From assembly GCF_003268775.1 (NCBI RefSeq), contig NZ_QLSU01000022.1, forward strand, positions 62,001 through 126,000: a stretch of 64,000 nucleotides of DNA, read 5' to 3'. The position numbers and the translations under genes are program-made. The notes beneath the pieces were generated by a model. It searched no databases. It was not told the DNA's origin and worked only from the letters and a program-made list of their open reading frames with translations. The stretch comes from Paraburkholderia unamae (GTDB taxonomy: Bacteria; Pseudomonadota; Gammaproteobacteria; Burkholderiales; Burkholderiaceae). This document shows positions 32,979 through 41,496 of the stretch, one piece after another; positions within the stretch are counted from its first letter, which is position 1, and every line of letters starts with the position of its first letter.

Positions 32979-33208
32979 ATGACGCCGCATGCCGTGACGC
33001 AGGTCGACGAGCCACACGCGCACATCAGGCGTCCCGACTGCGATCTGACCGTGAACGCTGGCAGGTTCTGCAAATTGCGCTCGAAGCCGGCCGCCGGCAG
33101 CGCCGCGAGGCGGCGTGGTATGCCGTTAGCGCATTGCTGCCGGTGGCGTTCGAATTGGTCGAAGAACTGCGCCGGAGTGCGCCGGCCGGGTTCGAATTTC
33201 GTGACTGA
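32979..33208 (+). pseudogene. Small nif-linked gene with probable frameshift
   Basis: From the ATG at 32979 (GGGGAG upstream) the first frame reads MTPHAVTQVDEPHAHIRRPD with GC-rich third positions. From about 33050 the plausible protein moves to the next frame: ERWQVLQIALEAGRRQ, then WYAVSALLPVAFELVEEL, ending at the TGA at 33206-33208. The first frame's remainder is rich in Arg, Cys, Trp and Ser and looks non-coding. A missing base near 33046-33052 would join them into a protein of about 75 residues. Sequencing error or real mutation are both possible. Confidence 0.5.
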
Positions 33209-33223
33209 TCCTGGAATTCCCGA

Positions 33224-34102
33224 ATGAAGCTGCGCCTTGGCACGCTATGCCTGTTTGAAAACCCGACCGGAGAGGATGGCCGCGCATTGATCCGGCAATT
33301 CGTGCTTGCGCGCGAAGCGGACCGCATGGGCTACGACGATGTCTGGCTGGTCGAGCGCCACGGCGATGCGAGTCGCCCAAGCGGCGCCATCACGACGTTG
33401 CTCGGGCACTTGTCGGGCGTTACGTCGAAGGCGCGTGTCGGCGCGGTGCTTCTTCCCGAAGGGCGTCACGGCCTGCAACTCGCAGAGGATCTGGCTACCG
33501 TCGAACTGTTGAGCCGCGGGCGTCTTGCGCTCGCGGTGGACGCGCAGGACGTCGCGTCGGCCGATGCGGTTCTCGACTCGTTGGACTGGTTGCGGGCTCG
33601 GCTCGACGGGGGACACCACGACAACGATCTGATACCGCGCCCGTCCGGCGAGCGTCCGCTCGCCTGGGCACTCACCGCAGACGTGCATGTGGCACGCAGC
33701 ATCGCGGCGCGAGGATTCGGATTGTGTTTGCCACCGGATCTACCGCTCGATGCAGTCTCGGCGTTACTCAGCCATTACCGCGACGCCGTGCCAGAAAACG
33801 GCGACGGCGCGCGGCCCATGCCGATGCTTGTCCGCTACGCGTGCCCGGCCGAGACGCACGACGAGGCGCTGGCTATCGCAACGCTTTACCTCAACGCGCG
33901 AGTGGGCGTGGAACATGCTGGCGGCGTTCTGGCCCATTCGCTGGTGGGCAACCATGCTGAGGTGGCCGCGCAGATTCGCGGGCTCGGAGCAGAACTCGGC
34001 CTGTATGGCATCCTGATCATCCCCATGAGTGCGCATTTCGATACCGCCAAACATATCCTCGCGGACATGGTGGACGAAGTGCGACCGTTGCTCGACGACT
34101 GA
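33224..34102 (+). CDS. Luciferase-like (LLM class) flavin protein, short form
   Basis: 292 residues with MKLRLGTLCLFENPTG, GYDDVWLVERHGD, LLPEGRHGLQLAEDLATVELLSRGRLALAVD-type blocks, the (beta/alpha)8 core of bacterial luciferase-like monooxygenases. It is shorter than the family norm of about 330-350 because of loss between residues 110 and 140, where the flavin-site region is usually found. It is paralogous to the longer protein at 41497. Possibly a non-catalytic subunit; role in fixation unknown. Confidence 0.75.
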   Translation: MKLRLGTLCLFENPTGEDGRALIRQFVLAREADRMGYDDVWLVERHGDASRPSGAITTLLGHLSGVTSKARVGAVLLPEGRHGLQLAEDLATVELLSRGRLALAVDAQDVASADAVLDSLDWLRARLDGGHHDNDLIPRPSGERPLAWALTADVHVARSIAARGFGLCLPPDLPLDAVSALLSHYRDAVPENGDGARPMPMLVRYACPAETHDEALAIATLYLNARVGVEHAGGVLAHSLVGNHAEVAAQIRGLGAELGLYGILIIPMSAHFDTAKHILADMVDEVRPLLDD

Positions 34103-34103
34103 A

Positions 34104-34211
34104 ATGGATAAGGGTGACAGCACGTGCGAGGAGGATTGCAAGCCCTGTCCGTTTGTTGGCGCGCGTGGGTGCTCCGCCGACGCGCGGGTGCAGCGCAGGG
34201 AGACCACGTGA
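34104..34211 (+). CDS. Possible small cysteine-motif protein
   Basis: 35 residues starting 1 bp after the preceding stop. Its core STCEEDCKPCPFVGARGC has cysteines in C-x3-C-x2-C-x7-C, able to bind a metal or Fe-S cluster. It resembles the cysteine domain at the start of the LRV protein. Its stop overlaps a GTG with GGGAG upstream that would start the next gene. Too short for certainty. Confidence 0.45.
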   Translation: MDKGDSTCEEDCKPCPFVGARGCSADARVQRRETT

Positions 34212-34294
34212 ACTGGGCACAGGATTTAGTCCGTTACGCACTGTGAGCGGCCCAGACCGAAGCCGCGACGCTCGGCGCTGCCGAACAGGCACAT

Positions 34295-35029
34295 ATGGTC
34301 ACCGCGGTGCAGATGGATGCAGTCGAGCGCTTGACGCCGCGGCAGCGCGGTCAGGTGCTCGGGCGTGCGCTGATGGCGCCGCGCCCGGTCGGTTTCTTCC
34401 TTGCCCTGCGCGACTGCGCGGGACTCAGGCGCCTGCTGCCTGAATTCGATGCACTCTTTGGCGTGCCGATGATCACCGACGCTCCGGAGGCTGTCGACGC
34501 GGGCGAGCATCAGTTGCGCGTGCTGGCCGAAACGGCGCGTCGCGGTGCGCCGCTCGCGGTGCGCGTGGCTGCGCTGTTGCACAAGATCGGCATGGGACGT
34601 ACGCCGCCTGAACGATGGGCTGGCCATCCGGGCCACGAAGTCCCCGGTGCCGCGCTGCTGTCGTCGCTCGCGAGTCGCATTGAGTTTCCGCCAGATGCGC
34701 TCGATCTGGCCCTGCTTGCGATTGCCGAGGCCGATTGCGTGCATCGCGCGAGCGACATGCGTGCGGCAGCCATGGCCTCGCTGCTCGAGCGGGTGTGCGC
34801 AGATACCCGGACTGCGCGTTTCGAGCAATTACTGCTCGTGTGCGTCTGCGACTACGCCGCATATCCTGGGCATATCGATGAGGATTACGTAAAGGTGAAA
34901 CGTTTGCGCCGGGCGCTGGCCGCGTATTGTTCGGTGAACCAAGCCACTGACCCAGGTGCGTTGCTTGAAGCGCGGGCACGGGCCATTGCCCGGTCGGTGT
35001 CCCGACCACGCGAGCGCGACGCAGGATGA
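34295..35029 (+). CDS. CCA-adding-enzyme-like HD-region protein, degenerate motif, start uncertain
   Basis: 244 residues similar to the C-terminal half of tRNA nucleotidyltransferases: RLLPEFDALFGVP, DAGEHQLRVLAETARRGAPLAVRVAALLHKIG in parts, then the GHEVPGAALLSSLASRI helix. The nucleotidyltransferase head is absent. Where the family has HD in L-HD-LGKG, this protein has HK (LLHKIGMG). Coding-like sequence in the same frame extends back to a GTG at 34208 but is broken by a TGA at 34244-34246, so the native start may be lost. Confidence 0.65.
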   Translation: MVTAVQMDAVERLTPRQRGQVLGRALMAPRPVGFFLALRDCAGLRRLLPEFDALFGVPMITDAPEAVDAGEHQLRVLAETARRGAPLAVRVAALLHKIGMGRTPPERWAGHPGHEVPGAALLSSLASRIEFPPDALDLALLAIAEADCVHRASDMRAAAMASLLERVCADTRTARFEQLLLVCVCDYAAYPGHIDEDYVKVKRLRRALAAYCSVNQATDPGALLEARARAIARSVSRPRERDAG

Positions 35030-35073
35030 CGACGGCGGCCGTCAGCCACTGTCGCGTTTGCTTCGTCCAGACG

Positions 35074-35089
35074 TGTCGCAATCCGTTCA
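35074..35089 (+). promoter_or_regulatory. Degenerate NifA site upstream of nifE
   Basis: TGTCGCAATCCGTTCA has the TGT half and TCA instead of ACA. It is 82 bp upstream of the nifE -24 element, a suitable distance. Confidence 0.4.
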
Positions 35090-35170
35090 AATCCTCCAAA
35101 CGGCGTTCCGATGTCGACATTCGGCGACGGGACGACCCGCGAGGACGCCGCCTGGTGTACAGCACAGCCG

Positions 35171-35186
35171 TGGTACAGAACTTGCC
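35171..35186 (+). promoter_or_regulatory. Sigma-54 promoter of nifEN operon
   Basis: TGGTACAGAACTTGCC has GG-N10-GC spacing with TGGTAC for TGGCAC and TTGCC for TTGCW. It ends 35 bp before the nifE start. Confidence 0.7.
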
Positions 35187-35221
35187 AGTCACGATGAAAC
35201 CCGTATCGTCAGGAGCCTGCC

Positions 35222-36715
35222 ATGTCCGCCTCGCTCAAGGCCAAGATTGCTGAAGTGTTTGATGAACCCGGTTGCGACAAGAACCAGGGAAAAAGTGAGA
35301 AGGAGCGCAAAAAGGGTTGCACCAAGCAGTTGTCGCCCGGCGCGGCGGCGGGAGGCTGTGCGTTCGACGGCGCGAAGATCGCATTGCAGCCGATCGTCGA
35401 CGTCGCGCATCTCGTGCATGGGCCGATCGCGTGCGAGGGAAACTCATGGGACAACCGTCACGCCGCGTCGTCGGGCTCGACGCTTTACCGTACCGGCTTC
35501 ACTACCGACATCAACGAGCTCGACGTGGTCTATGGCGGCGAGAAGCTACTGTTCCGGAGCGTGCGGGAGATCATCGAGAAGTACGATCCGCCCGCCGTAT
35601 TTGTCTACCAGACCTGCGTGACCGCGCTGATCGGCGACGACATCGAGGCGGTCTGCAAGCGCGCGTCGGAGAAGTTTGGCAAACCGGTGATTCCGGTGAA
35701 CTCACCTGGCTTCGCGGGGCCGAAGAACCTCGGCAACAAGCTTGGCGGCGAGGCGATTCTCGATTACGTGATCGGCACGCGCGAGCCGGAATATACGACG
35801 CCGTACGACATCAACATCATTGGCGAGTACAACCTGTCGGGCGAGCTGTGGCAGACGAAGCCGCTGCTCGACGCGCTCGGTATCCGCGTTCTTTCGTGCA
35901 TTTCCGGTGACGGCCGCTACAACGAGATCGCGAGCTCGCATCGCGCGAAAGTCAACATGATGGTGTGCTCGAAGTCGATGATCAACATCGCGACGAAAAT
36001 GCAGCAGCGCTACGGCATTCCGTACTTCGAAGGTTCGTTTTACGGAATCGGCGACATGAGCGACACGCTGCGCCAGATCGCGAAGCTGCTGGTGCAGCAG
36101 GGTGCGCCCAAGGACCTGATCGGGCGTACCGAGTGCCTGATAGAAGCCGAGGAAGCACGGGCCTGGGCGCGGATTGCCCGCTATCGCAATCGGCTCGAAG
36201 GCAAGCGCGTGCTGCTGATCACCGGTGGCGTGAAGTCGTGGTCGGTGGTCGCCGCGCTTCAGGAGGCCGGTCTCGAGATCGTCGGCACGAGCGTCAAGAA
36301 GAGCACGAAGGAAGACAAGGAGAAGATCAAGGAGATCATGGGTGACGACGCGCACATGATCGACGACATGACGCCGCGTGAGATGTACAGCATGCTGCGC
36401 GACGCGAAGGCGGACATCATGCTCTCTGGCGGTCGCTCGCAGTTCGTTGCGTTGAAGGCGCGCATGCCGTGGCTTGATATCAACCAGGAGCGCCATCATC
36501 CCTACGGCGGGTACGAAGGCATCGTCGAACTGGTGCGTGAAATCGATCGCGCGATCTACAACCCGGTGTGGCAGCAGGTGCGCATTCCGGCGCCGTGGGG
36601 TGACGATGGGCAGACGCTCGGCGCTTTCGCATCTGCATCGCCGGTTGTGCAGGCGGCGCCGGTTGCCGGCGTGCATGCGTGGGTGATGGGCCTCGAACCG
36701 GGCGTGGCGGCCTGA
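35222..36715 (+). CDS. nifE: Nitrogenase cofactor scaffold NifE
   Basis: 497 residues homologous to NifD, with GAAAGGCAFDGAKIAL, HGPIACEGNSWDNR, VYQTCVTALIGDDIEAV and VNMMVCSKSMINIATKM. With NifN it forms the scaffold on which NifB-co is matured to FeMo-co. The N-terminal C-x13-C (GCDKNQG...KGC) is typical. AGGAG precedes the ATG. A sigma-54 element lies upstream. Confidence 0.97.
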   Translation: MSASLKAKIAEVFDEPGCDKNQGKSEKERKKGCTKQLSPGAAAGGCAFDGAKIALQPIVDVAHLVHGPIACEGNSWDNRHAASSGSTLYRTGFTTDINELDVVYGGEKLLFRSVREIIEKYDPPAVFVYQTCVTALIGDDIEAVCKRASEKFGKPVIPVNSPGFAGPKNLGNKLGGEAILDYVIGTREPEYTTPYDINIIGEYNLSGELWQTKPLLDALGIRVLSCISGDGRYNEIASSHRAKVNMMVCSKSMINIATKMQQRYGIPYFEGSFYGIGDMSDTLRQIAKLLVQQGAPKDLIGRTECLIEAEEARAWARIARYRNRLEGKRVLLITGGVKSWSVVAALQEAGLEIVGTSVKKSTKEDKEKIKEIMGDDAHMIDDMTPREMYSMLRDAKADIMLSGGRSQFVALKARMPWLDINQERHHPYGGYEGIVELVREIDRAIYNPVWQQVRIPAPWGDDGQTLGAFASASPVVQAAPVAGVHAWVMGLEPGVAA

Positions 36716-36736
36716 ACGCGACGGAGAGCGAACACC

Positions 36737-38152
36737 ATGGCCATCGTCGTCGAATCGAAGAAAGCCTGTGCGGTCAATCCGCTGAAGATGAGTCAGCCGC
36801 TCGGTGCGAGCTATGCGTTCATGGGGCTCGACGCCTGCATGCCTGTGATGCACGGCTCGCAGGGTTGCACGTCGTTCGGCCTCGTGCTGCTGGTGCGCCA
36901 TTTCAAGGAGGCGATTCCGTTACAGACCACGGCGATGAACGAGGTCACGACCATCCTTGGCGGATACGAGAACATCGAAACGGCGCTGCTGAACATCCGC
37001 AAGCGGGCAGCGCCGAAGATCATCGCAATCTGCTCGACGGGACTCACCGAAACCAAGGGCGACGACGTGGAGGGCTATCTCGCGATGGTTCGCAAGCGCA
37101 AGCCCGAGCTCGACGACACCGAACTCGTATACGTGTCCACGCCCGATTATGTCGGCGGGTTCGAGGACGGCTACAGGCACGCGGTTACCGCTGTCGTGAA
37201 AGCGATGGTCAAGCCGCTGCCGAGCGTCGCCCGGCAGGTCACGCTGCTGCCAGGTAGCCATCTTTCGCCTGCCGATATCGACGAGCTGCGCGAGATCGTC
37301 AGTATGTTCGGGCTGGATGCGATCGTCCTGCCGGATCTGTCCGGTTCGCTCGACGGCCACATCGCACCGGACTGGCGGGGCACGACGCTCGGTGGCACGA
37401 CGCTGGAGCAGATTCGTGCAGCCGGCGCATCGGCCTTCACGATCGGGGTAGGTGAGCAGACCCGCGAGGGTGCGCAGGCGTTGCAGGCGATTGCCGGCAC
37501 ACCGTTCGAAATATTCGAGCGGCTCACCGGGCTCGAACCCAACGACCGGCTGTTGCAGCGCCTCGCGCAATTTTCTGGCCGGTCCGTGCCCGCGAAGTAC
37601 CGTCGGCAGCGCAGCCAGTTGCTCGACGCGATGCTCGACGGCCACTTCTACACCGGTGGCATCAAGGTGGCGCTCGGCGCCGAGCCCGACCTGTTGCTCG
37701 CGCTCGGCGCGCTGCTGCACGAAATGGGCGCTGAGTTGAGAGTCTGCGTCAGCACGACCACTTCATCATCGCACACGCTACTGCCGGCGACCGAGGTCGT
37801 GCTGGGCGACCTCGAAGACATGGAACGAGCCGCGGGCGACTGCGATCTGCTGATCACGCATTCGCATGGCCGGCAGATGGCTGAGCGGCTGGGCAAGCCG
37901 CTAATGCGCGTCGGCTTCCCCGTGTTCGATCGCGTAGGCAACGCGCACCGCTGCCAGGTCGGCTACCGCGGCACGATGAACCTGATCTTCGAGATCGCGA
38001 ACCTGATGATCGAGCAGATCGCCCATCACCGTCCGGGGGACTGGCCGTTGCCGCAATCGTCGGTCGATCTGGCAGCGCGCGATCCGGCGCGCGAAGTGAA
38101 GATTCCGGTCGTCACGGCCATGCCCGAACCCAATCAGGAGCACACAGCATGA
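36737..38152 (+). CDS. nifN: Nitrogenase cofactor scaffold NifN
   Basis: 471 residues homologous to NifK: CAVNPLKMSQPLGASYAFMG, HGSQGCTSFGLVLLVRHFKE, ICSTGLTETKGDDVEGYL and STPDYVGGFEDGY. It pairs with NifE. 21 bp separate it from nifE, and it overlaps nifX by 4 bp. Confidence 0.97.
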   Translation: MAIVVESKKACAVNPLKMSQPLGASYAFMGLDACMPVMHGSQGCTSFGLVLLVRHFKEAIPLQTTAMNEVTTILGGYENIETALLNIRKRAAPKIIAICSTGLTETKGDDVEGYLAMVRKRKPELDDTELVYVSTPDYVGGFEDGYRHAVTAVVKAMVKPLPSVARQVTLLPGSHLSPADIDELREIVSMFGLDAIVLPDLSGSLDGHIAPDWRGTTLGGTTLEQIRAAGASAFTIGVGEQTREGAQALQAIAGTPFEIFERLTGLEPNDRLLQRLAQFSGRSVPAKYRRQRSQLLDAMLDGHFYTGGIKVALGAEPDLLLALGALLHEMGAELRVCVSTTTSSSHTLLPATEVVLGDLEDMERAAGDCDLLITHSHGRQMAERLGKPLMRVGFPVFDRVGNAHRCQVGYRGTMNLIFEIANLMIEQIAHHRPGDWPLPQSSVDLAARDPAREVKIPVVTAMPEPNQEHTA

Positions 38153-38562
38153 AGATCGCTTTTGCGACCCAGGACCGGCAGTACGTCGACGCCCATTTTG
38201 GCTGGGCGAAGAGCATCGTAATCTACAACGTCACGCCCGACGGGTATGAGTTTGTTGAGGCATTCGACTTCGGCGGCAAGCTCGAGGAAGACGGCGACGA
38301 GGACAAGCTTGCGCCGAAGCTTGAAGCCGTAAAGGACTGCGCGATCCTGTACGTTGCCGCGATTGGTGGTTCGGGTGCCGCGCGCGTGGTGGCGCTGAAG
38401 ATTCATCCAATCAAGGTGCCGCAGCCGGAACCAATCGAAGAGATTCTCGCCAGGCTGCTGGGCGTGCTCAAGGGCACACCGCCTCCATGGCTGCGCAAGG
38501 CGCTCGCGAAGGACGGCGAACGTACATACGATTTCGAAGACGACGAGGTATCTCATGGCTGA
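38149..38562 (+). CDS. nifX: NifX
   Basis: 137 residues: MKIAFATQDRQYVDAHFGWAKSIVIYNV is the opening of the NifX/NafY fold (dinitrogenase iron-molybdenum cofactor-binding). It holds NifB-co or the VK-cluster during transfer to NifEN. Starts within the nifN stop (ATGA) and overlaps the DUF269 gene by 8 bp. Confidence 0.93.
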   Translation: MKIAFATQDRQYVDAHFGWAKSIVIYNVTPDGYEFVEAFDFGGKLEEDGDEDKLAPKLEAVKDCAILYVAAIGGSGAARVVALKIHPIKVPQPEPIEEILARLLGVLKGTPPPWLRKALAKDGERTYDFEDDEVSHG

Positions 38563-39049
38563 AGCCATCACCGATCACACGGCCGCGGACGCGGCCAGCG
38601 ACGAGGCGCTGCTTGCAACGCCGTTTATCCAGCAACTTGTCAGGCAGATGCGCGCGCAGGACACCCACGGCACGTGGGAAGGCAGGACAGACCTTCAGTT
38701 GCTCAAGCCGTACATCCTGACGCCGGATGAGCGTCGCGCAATTCCGATCATGGGCGACCCGGACCCCGAGACCCTGTGGCATCTGGAGCTGTTCTACAAC
38801 GCCATCGCGGTGGCGATCGAGCGCGAGACCGGGCAGATGGTGTCGCCAATGATGAAGATGAGCCACGAGGGATTCGGCCGCATGGTGCTGATCGCGGGGA
38901 GGCTCGTGGTCGTCAACAAGCAGCTTCGTGACGTGCACCGCTTCGGCTTCCCTTCGCTTGCGAAACTGGCTGCGGCCGGAAGCGGGTTCCTGGCCGATGC
39001 CGTCGGGATGATCCGGGCCTATCCGTCCGTCGCGCAGTACGGCACCTGA
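38555..39049 (+). CDS. NifX-associated protein (DUF269)
   Basis: 164 residues with FIQQLVRQMRAQDTHGTWEG, KPYILTPDERRAIP and FYNAIAVAIERETGQMVSPM, the DUF269 pattern found directly after nifX in most proteobacteria. Function is unknown; it often appears fused or adjacent to nifX. Overlaps nifX by 8 bp. Confidence 0.88.
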   Translation: MAEAITDHTAADAASDEALLATPFIQQLVRQMRAQDTHGTWEGRTDLQLLKPYILTPDERRAIPIMGDPDPETLWHLELFYNAIAVAIERETGQMVSPMMKMSHEGFGRMVLIAGRLVVVNKQLRDVHRFGFPSLAKLAAAGSGFLADAVGMIRAYPSVAQYGT

Positions 39050-39063
39050 GCAGGGAGCACACG

Positions 39064-39261
39064 ATGACCGATGCTGTCGAACTGAAGGCGCGTTTGAAGA
39101 AGCTCAACGCGCAGGCCACTCAGGCGAAGATGGATCTGCACGACCTGTCCGAGGAACTGCCGACGAACTGGGAGCAGATTCTCACCGTCGCACAGCGTTG
39201 CCACGATGCGCACGCCGCCTTGATGGAAGCGCGCAAGGCCGCCGCCGCGGCTTGCGCGTAA
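39064..39261 (+). CDS. CCE_0567-family (DUF683) small protein
   Basis: 65 residues: ELKARLKKLNAQATQAKMDLHDLSEELPTNWEQI in parts, two antiparallel helices with a His/Cys-bearing C-terminus (AQRCHDAHAALMEARKAA). A cyanobacterial relative binds metal. It occupies the usual place between the DUF269 gene and fdxB. Confidence 0.85.
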   Translation: MTDAVELKARLKKLNAQATQAKMDLHDLSEELPTNWEQILTVAQRCHDAHAALMEARKAAAAACA

Positions 39262-39282
39262 CCCCGCACGCAGGAGGCAAAG

Positions 39283-39588
39283 ATGAGCGATATCTTCAGC
39301 GTGAAGCTGCCGAGCGGCGAGACCTGGACGCCGACTTTCGTGTCCACACTCGACGAGCAGAAGTGCATTGGTTGCGGCCGGTGCTTCAAGGTTTGCCCGC
39401 GCGGTGTACTGGAGCTCGTGGGGCTCGACGAGGAGGGCGCGCACGTCGCGCTCGACGGCGAGGACGAAGACGACGAATACGAAAAGAAAGTCATGACCAT
39501 CGCCCACCGTGAACTGTGCATCGGTTGTACCGCCTGCGCGAAGATCTGTCCGAAGAAGTGCTACACGCACTCGGCGGCGCATGTCTGA
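39283..39588 (+). CDS. fdxB: Nif-specific ferredoxin III (FdxB)
   Basis: 101 residues with two 4Fe-4S motifs, CIGCGRCFKVCPRGV and CIGCTACAKICPKKCY, separated by an acidic insertion (GEDEDDEYEKK). This is the usual form of nif ferredoxin III behind nifX. AGGAGG precedes the ATG. It overlaps nifQ by 8 bp. Confidence 0.93.
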   Translation: MSDIFSVKLPSGETWTPTFVSTLDEQKCIGCGRCFKVCPRGVLELVGLDEEGAHVALDGEDEDDEYEKKVMTIAHRELCIGCTACAKICPKKCYTHSAAHV

Positions 39589-40168
39589 GCATGCCGTCAT
39601 GGACTTTCACGCCACGTTGATGCGCCATGCTGTGAGTCCAGGAGACCCCACCGTACTGGCTCTTGCGGGTGTATTGTCGGGCGCCTTCGATCAATACGGT
39701 GCGCACGTGCTCCCGATCCCGGGACTCGACGCGAGCAAGACACGCTGGCTGCTCTCGCGCTGGTTCCCGGGGGGCGATGCCGCGTTGCCGTTCGCATGGG
39801 AGGGGATGGACGGTACGTCGCGGTGCAGGTCGCGTTACGACGAAGTGGAAGATCTGGTGACGTTGTTCAAGGACCACGCCGATCCCGATGCCGGTACGGC
39901 CGAGGAGGCTGAGTGCATTGCACATGCGCTGGCCGGTGCGTGCCTGGGCACCAATCACCTGTGGCAGGACCTGCAACTGCCTTCGCGACGCGAACTCTCT
40001 GCTTTGCTCGGCTACTGGTTTCCACGGCTCGCCGCCAAAAATACCCATGACATGAAGTGGAAAAAGTTCTTTTACAAGCAATTGTGCGAACGGGAAGGAC
40101 TGTTTGTCTGCAAGGCGCCGAGCTGTGGTGTGTGCTCGGACTATGCGCACTGTTTCGGGCCGGAGTAG
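39581..40168 (+). CDS. nifQ: Molybdenum donor protein NifQ
   Basis: 195 residues ending with CKAPSCGVCSDYAHC, the C-x4-C-x2-C-x5-C metal-binding motif of NifQ. WKKFFYKQLCEREG precedes it. NifQ carries a Mo-Fe-S cluster and supplies molybdenum for FeMo-co. The ATG at 39581 overlaps the fdxB stop; a second ATG at 39599 is possible. Confidence 0.93.
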   Translation: MSEHAVMDFHATLMRHAVSPGDPTVLALAGVLSGAFDQYGAHVLPIPGLDASKTRWLLSRWFPGGDAALPFAWEGMDGTSRCRSRYDEVEDLVTLFKDHADPDAGTAEEAECIAHALAGACLGTNHLWQDLQLPSRRELSALLGYWFPRLAAKNTHDMKWKKFFYKQLCEREGLFVCKAPSCGVCSDYAHCFGPE

Positions 40169-40266
40169 GCAGGCTCGGTGATCCAGGCGTAGTCCTTGCT
40201 TCGTTCTGGTTACCGTTATGTATTTCGGTATATAACCAACAAACTGGACACGATATCCGACACGCC

Positions 40267-40884
40267 ATGGACCCGACATCTGAAGGCGCGCCGCGGGCGC
40301 GCTGGACACCTTGTACGCGCGCCTGTTACCGGACATTGCACTGGCCCGTGGCGCATGCTTTCCGCGATCGGCCTGCGCAGGGCTCGCGGGTCGTCTGCCC
40401 GCCACTGCCGGCGCCGTCGCACCGCCTGCTTGCGATCTGTGCGGAAGCCGGTCTGCGCGAGCTGGTGCGGCAGCACATGAGGCGCCTGCGTACTACGCCG
40501 CTCTTCGCGCACGCGGGCGATTGCTTCGACTGCGTAACCGAGCGGGTGGCGGACTATGTTGTCGAGGCCTGTGGAGGGCCGCTCTACTACAGCCAGCGGC
40601 ATGCGCATCTTCAGGCGGGGGCAGGGCTGCCGCTGCTGCTCGACGAGGAAGGGCGCGAACTATGGCTCGTGCAATTGTGGCATGCGTTCGACGACGTGAA
40701 CTTTCCGCCTGCGCTACGCGCGGACTTCTGGGGTTGGGCCGAACCGCTGTCCGTGCAGTTGCTTGCCCCGCGTGCGCGTCATGAGGCGCTTACCCGCTAT
40801 GCGTACGACACGGTACGCAGCTGGTTCACGACGTCGACGTCACTGGCGCGTTCGCTGGACGACGAAGCATCATGGCAGCGCTGA
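40267..40884 (+). CDS. Globin-like nif-associated protein
   Basis: 205 residues. After a basic, proline-rich N-terminus of about 55 residues, the rest resembles a truncated hemoglobin: AEAGLRELVRQHMRRLRTTPLF, VVEACGGPLYYSQRHAH, ELWLVQLWHAFDD and ADFWGWAEPLSVQLL. The candidate proximal histidine lies in SQRHAHLQAG, with an extra loop before LLLDEEGRELW. It is the second globin in the island and lies 98 bp after nifQ with no clear promoter of its own. Confidence 0.7.
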   Translation: MDPTSEGAPRARWTPCTRACYRTLHWPVAHAFRDRPAQGSRVVCPPLPAPSHRLLAICAEAGLRELVRQHMRRLRTTPLFAHAGDCFDCVTERVADYVVEACGGPLYYSQRHAHLQAGAGLPLLLDEEGRELWLVQLWHAFDDVNFPPALRADFWGWAEPLSVQLLAPRARHEALTRYAYDTVRSWFTTSTSLARSLDDEASWQR

Positions 40885-41423
40885 CTGGAGCAGGCCGACC
40901 GGAATGCGGGCACACGGCTGTGAACCACGCCGCCCCGATCACGGCCACGGATGCGGACGTCGAGCGACTGCGGGCGCACGTCGCCAGTCTGGCGCGTGAA
41001 TTGCAATGGATCGAACGGATGTTGCTCGACAGCGGCACGATCGACGCGTTGCTGCGTGGGCGGCGTTTCGTCTATGTCGGTGGCCGGCCCCGGAGCAACG
41101 CGGTGCTGCGCGAGTGGCTGGCGCGCGCGGGAGGCGTGTTCGTGCATCACGTCTCGCTGATCGACGCGGATCCCAGCGACCGGGCGACCCGGTTTGCCGC
41201 GCTGTTGCCGCGCACGGATGCGGTGCTGTGCCCGCTCGACACCATCGACGCCGGGTCCCTCGTCGCGCTGCGCAACATCTGTGCACACCACGGCGTTCCG
41301 TGGGTGGCACTGCGCACGTCGAACCTGGCGAGCTTTGTCGCCGGGATATCGCGGGCGGATCATCGGCGGCAACGGCTTGCAGCGCTGCCGCCATTCGCAT
41401 ACGGGTGGCGCAGGCTGCGCTGA
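40872..41423 (+). CDS. DUF2325 domain protein
   Basis: 183 residues. A helical N-terminal region (about 28-55, ERLRAHVASLARELQWIERML) precedes the DUF2325 domain starting at FVYVGGRPRSNAVLREWLARAGG and ending with NLASFVAGI. DUF2325 is a nucleotide-binding-fold domain of unknown role, found near nif genes and in stress operons. Overlaps the globin-like gene by 13 bp. Confidence 0.75.
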   Translation: MAALTGAGRPECGHTAVNHAAPITATDADVERLRAHVASLARELQWIERMLLDSGTIDALLRGRRFVYVGGRPRSNAVLREWLARAGGVFVHHVSLIDADPSDRATRFAALLPRTDAVLCPLDTIDAGSLVALRNICAHHGVPWVALRTSNLASFVAGISRADHRRQRLAALPPFAYGWRRLR

Positions 41424-41438
41424 GTGTGCCTGCGGATT

Positions 41439-41469
41439 GTTTGGCTCCGGCGTTGTGCCGGAGCCAAAC
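41439..41469 (+). terminator. Hairpin, likely terminator of nifEN-nifQ operon
   Basis: GTTTGGCTCCGG and CCGGAGCCAAAC form a perfect 12-bp stem with a 7-base loop just after the DUF2325 stop. There is no T-run, so it may stabilise the RNA end or act with Rho. Confidence 0.6.
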
Positions 41470-41496
41470 GACGACTTGAATCGGTGAAGCGACAAA

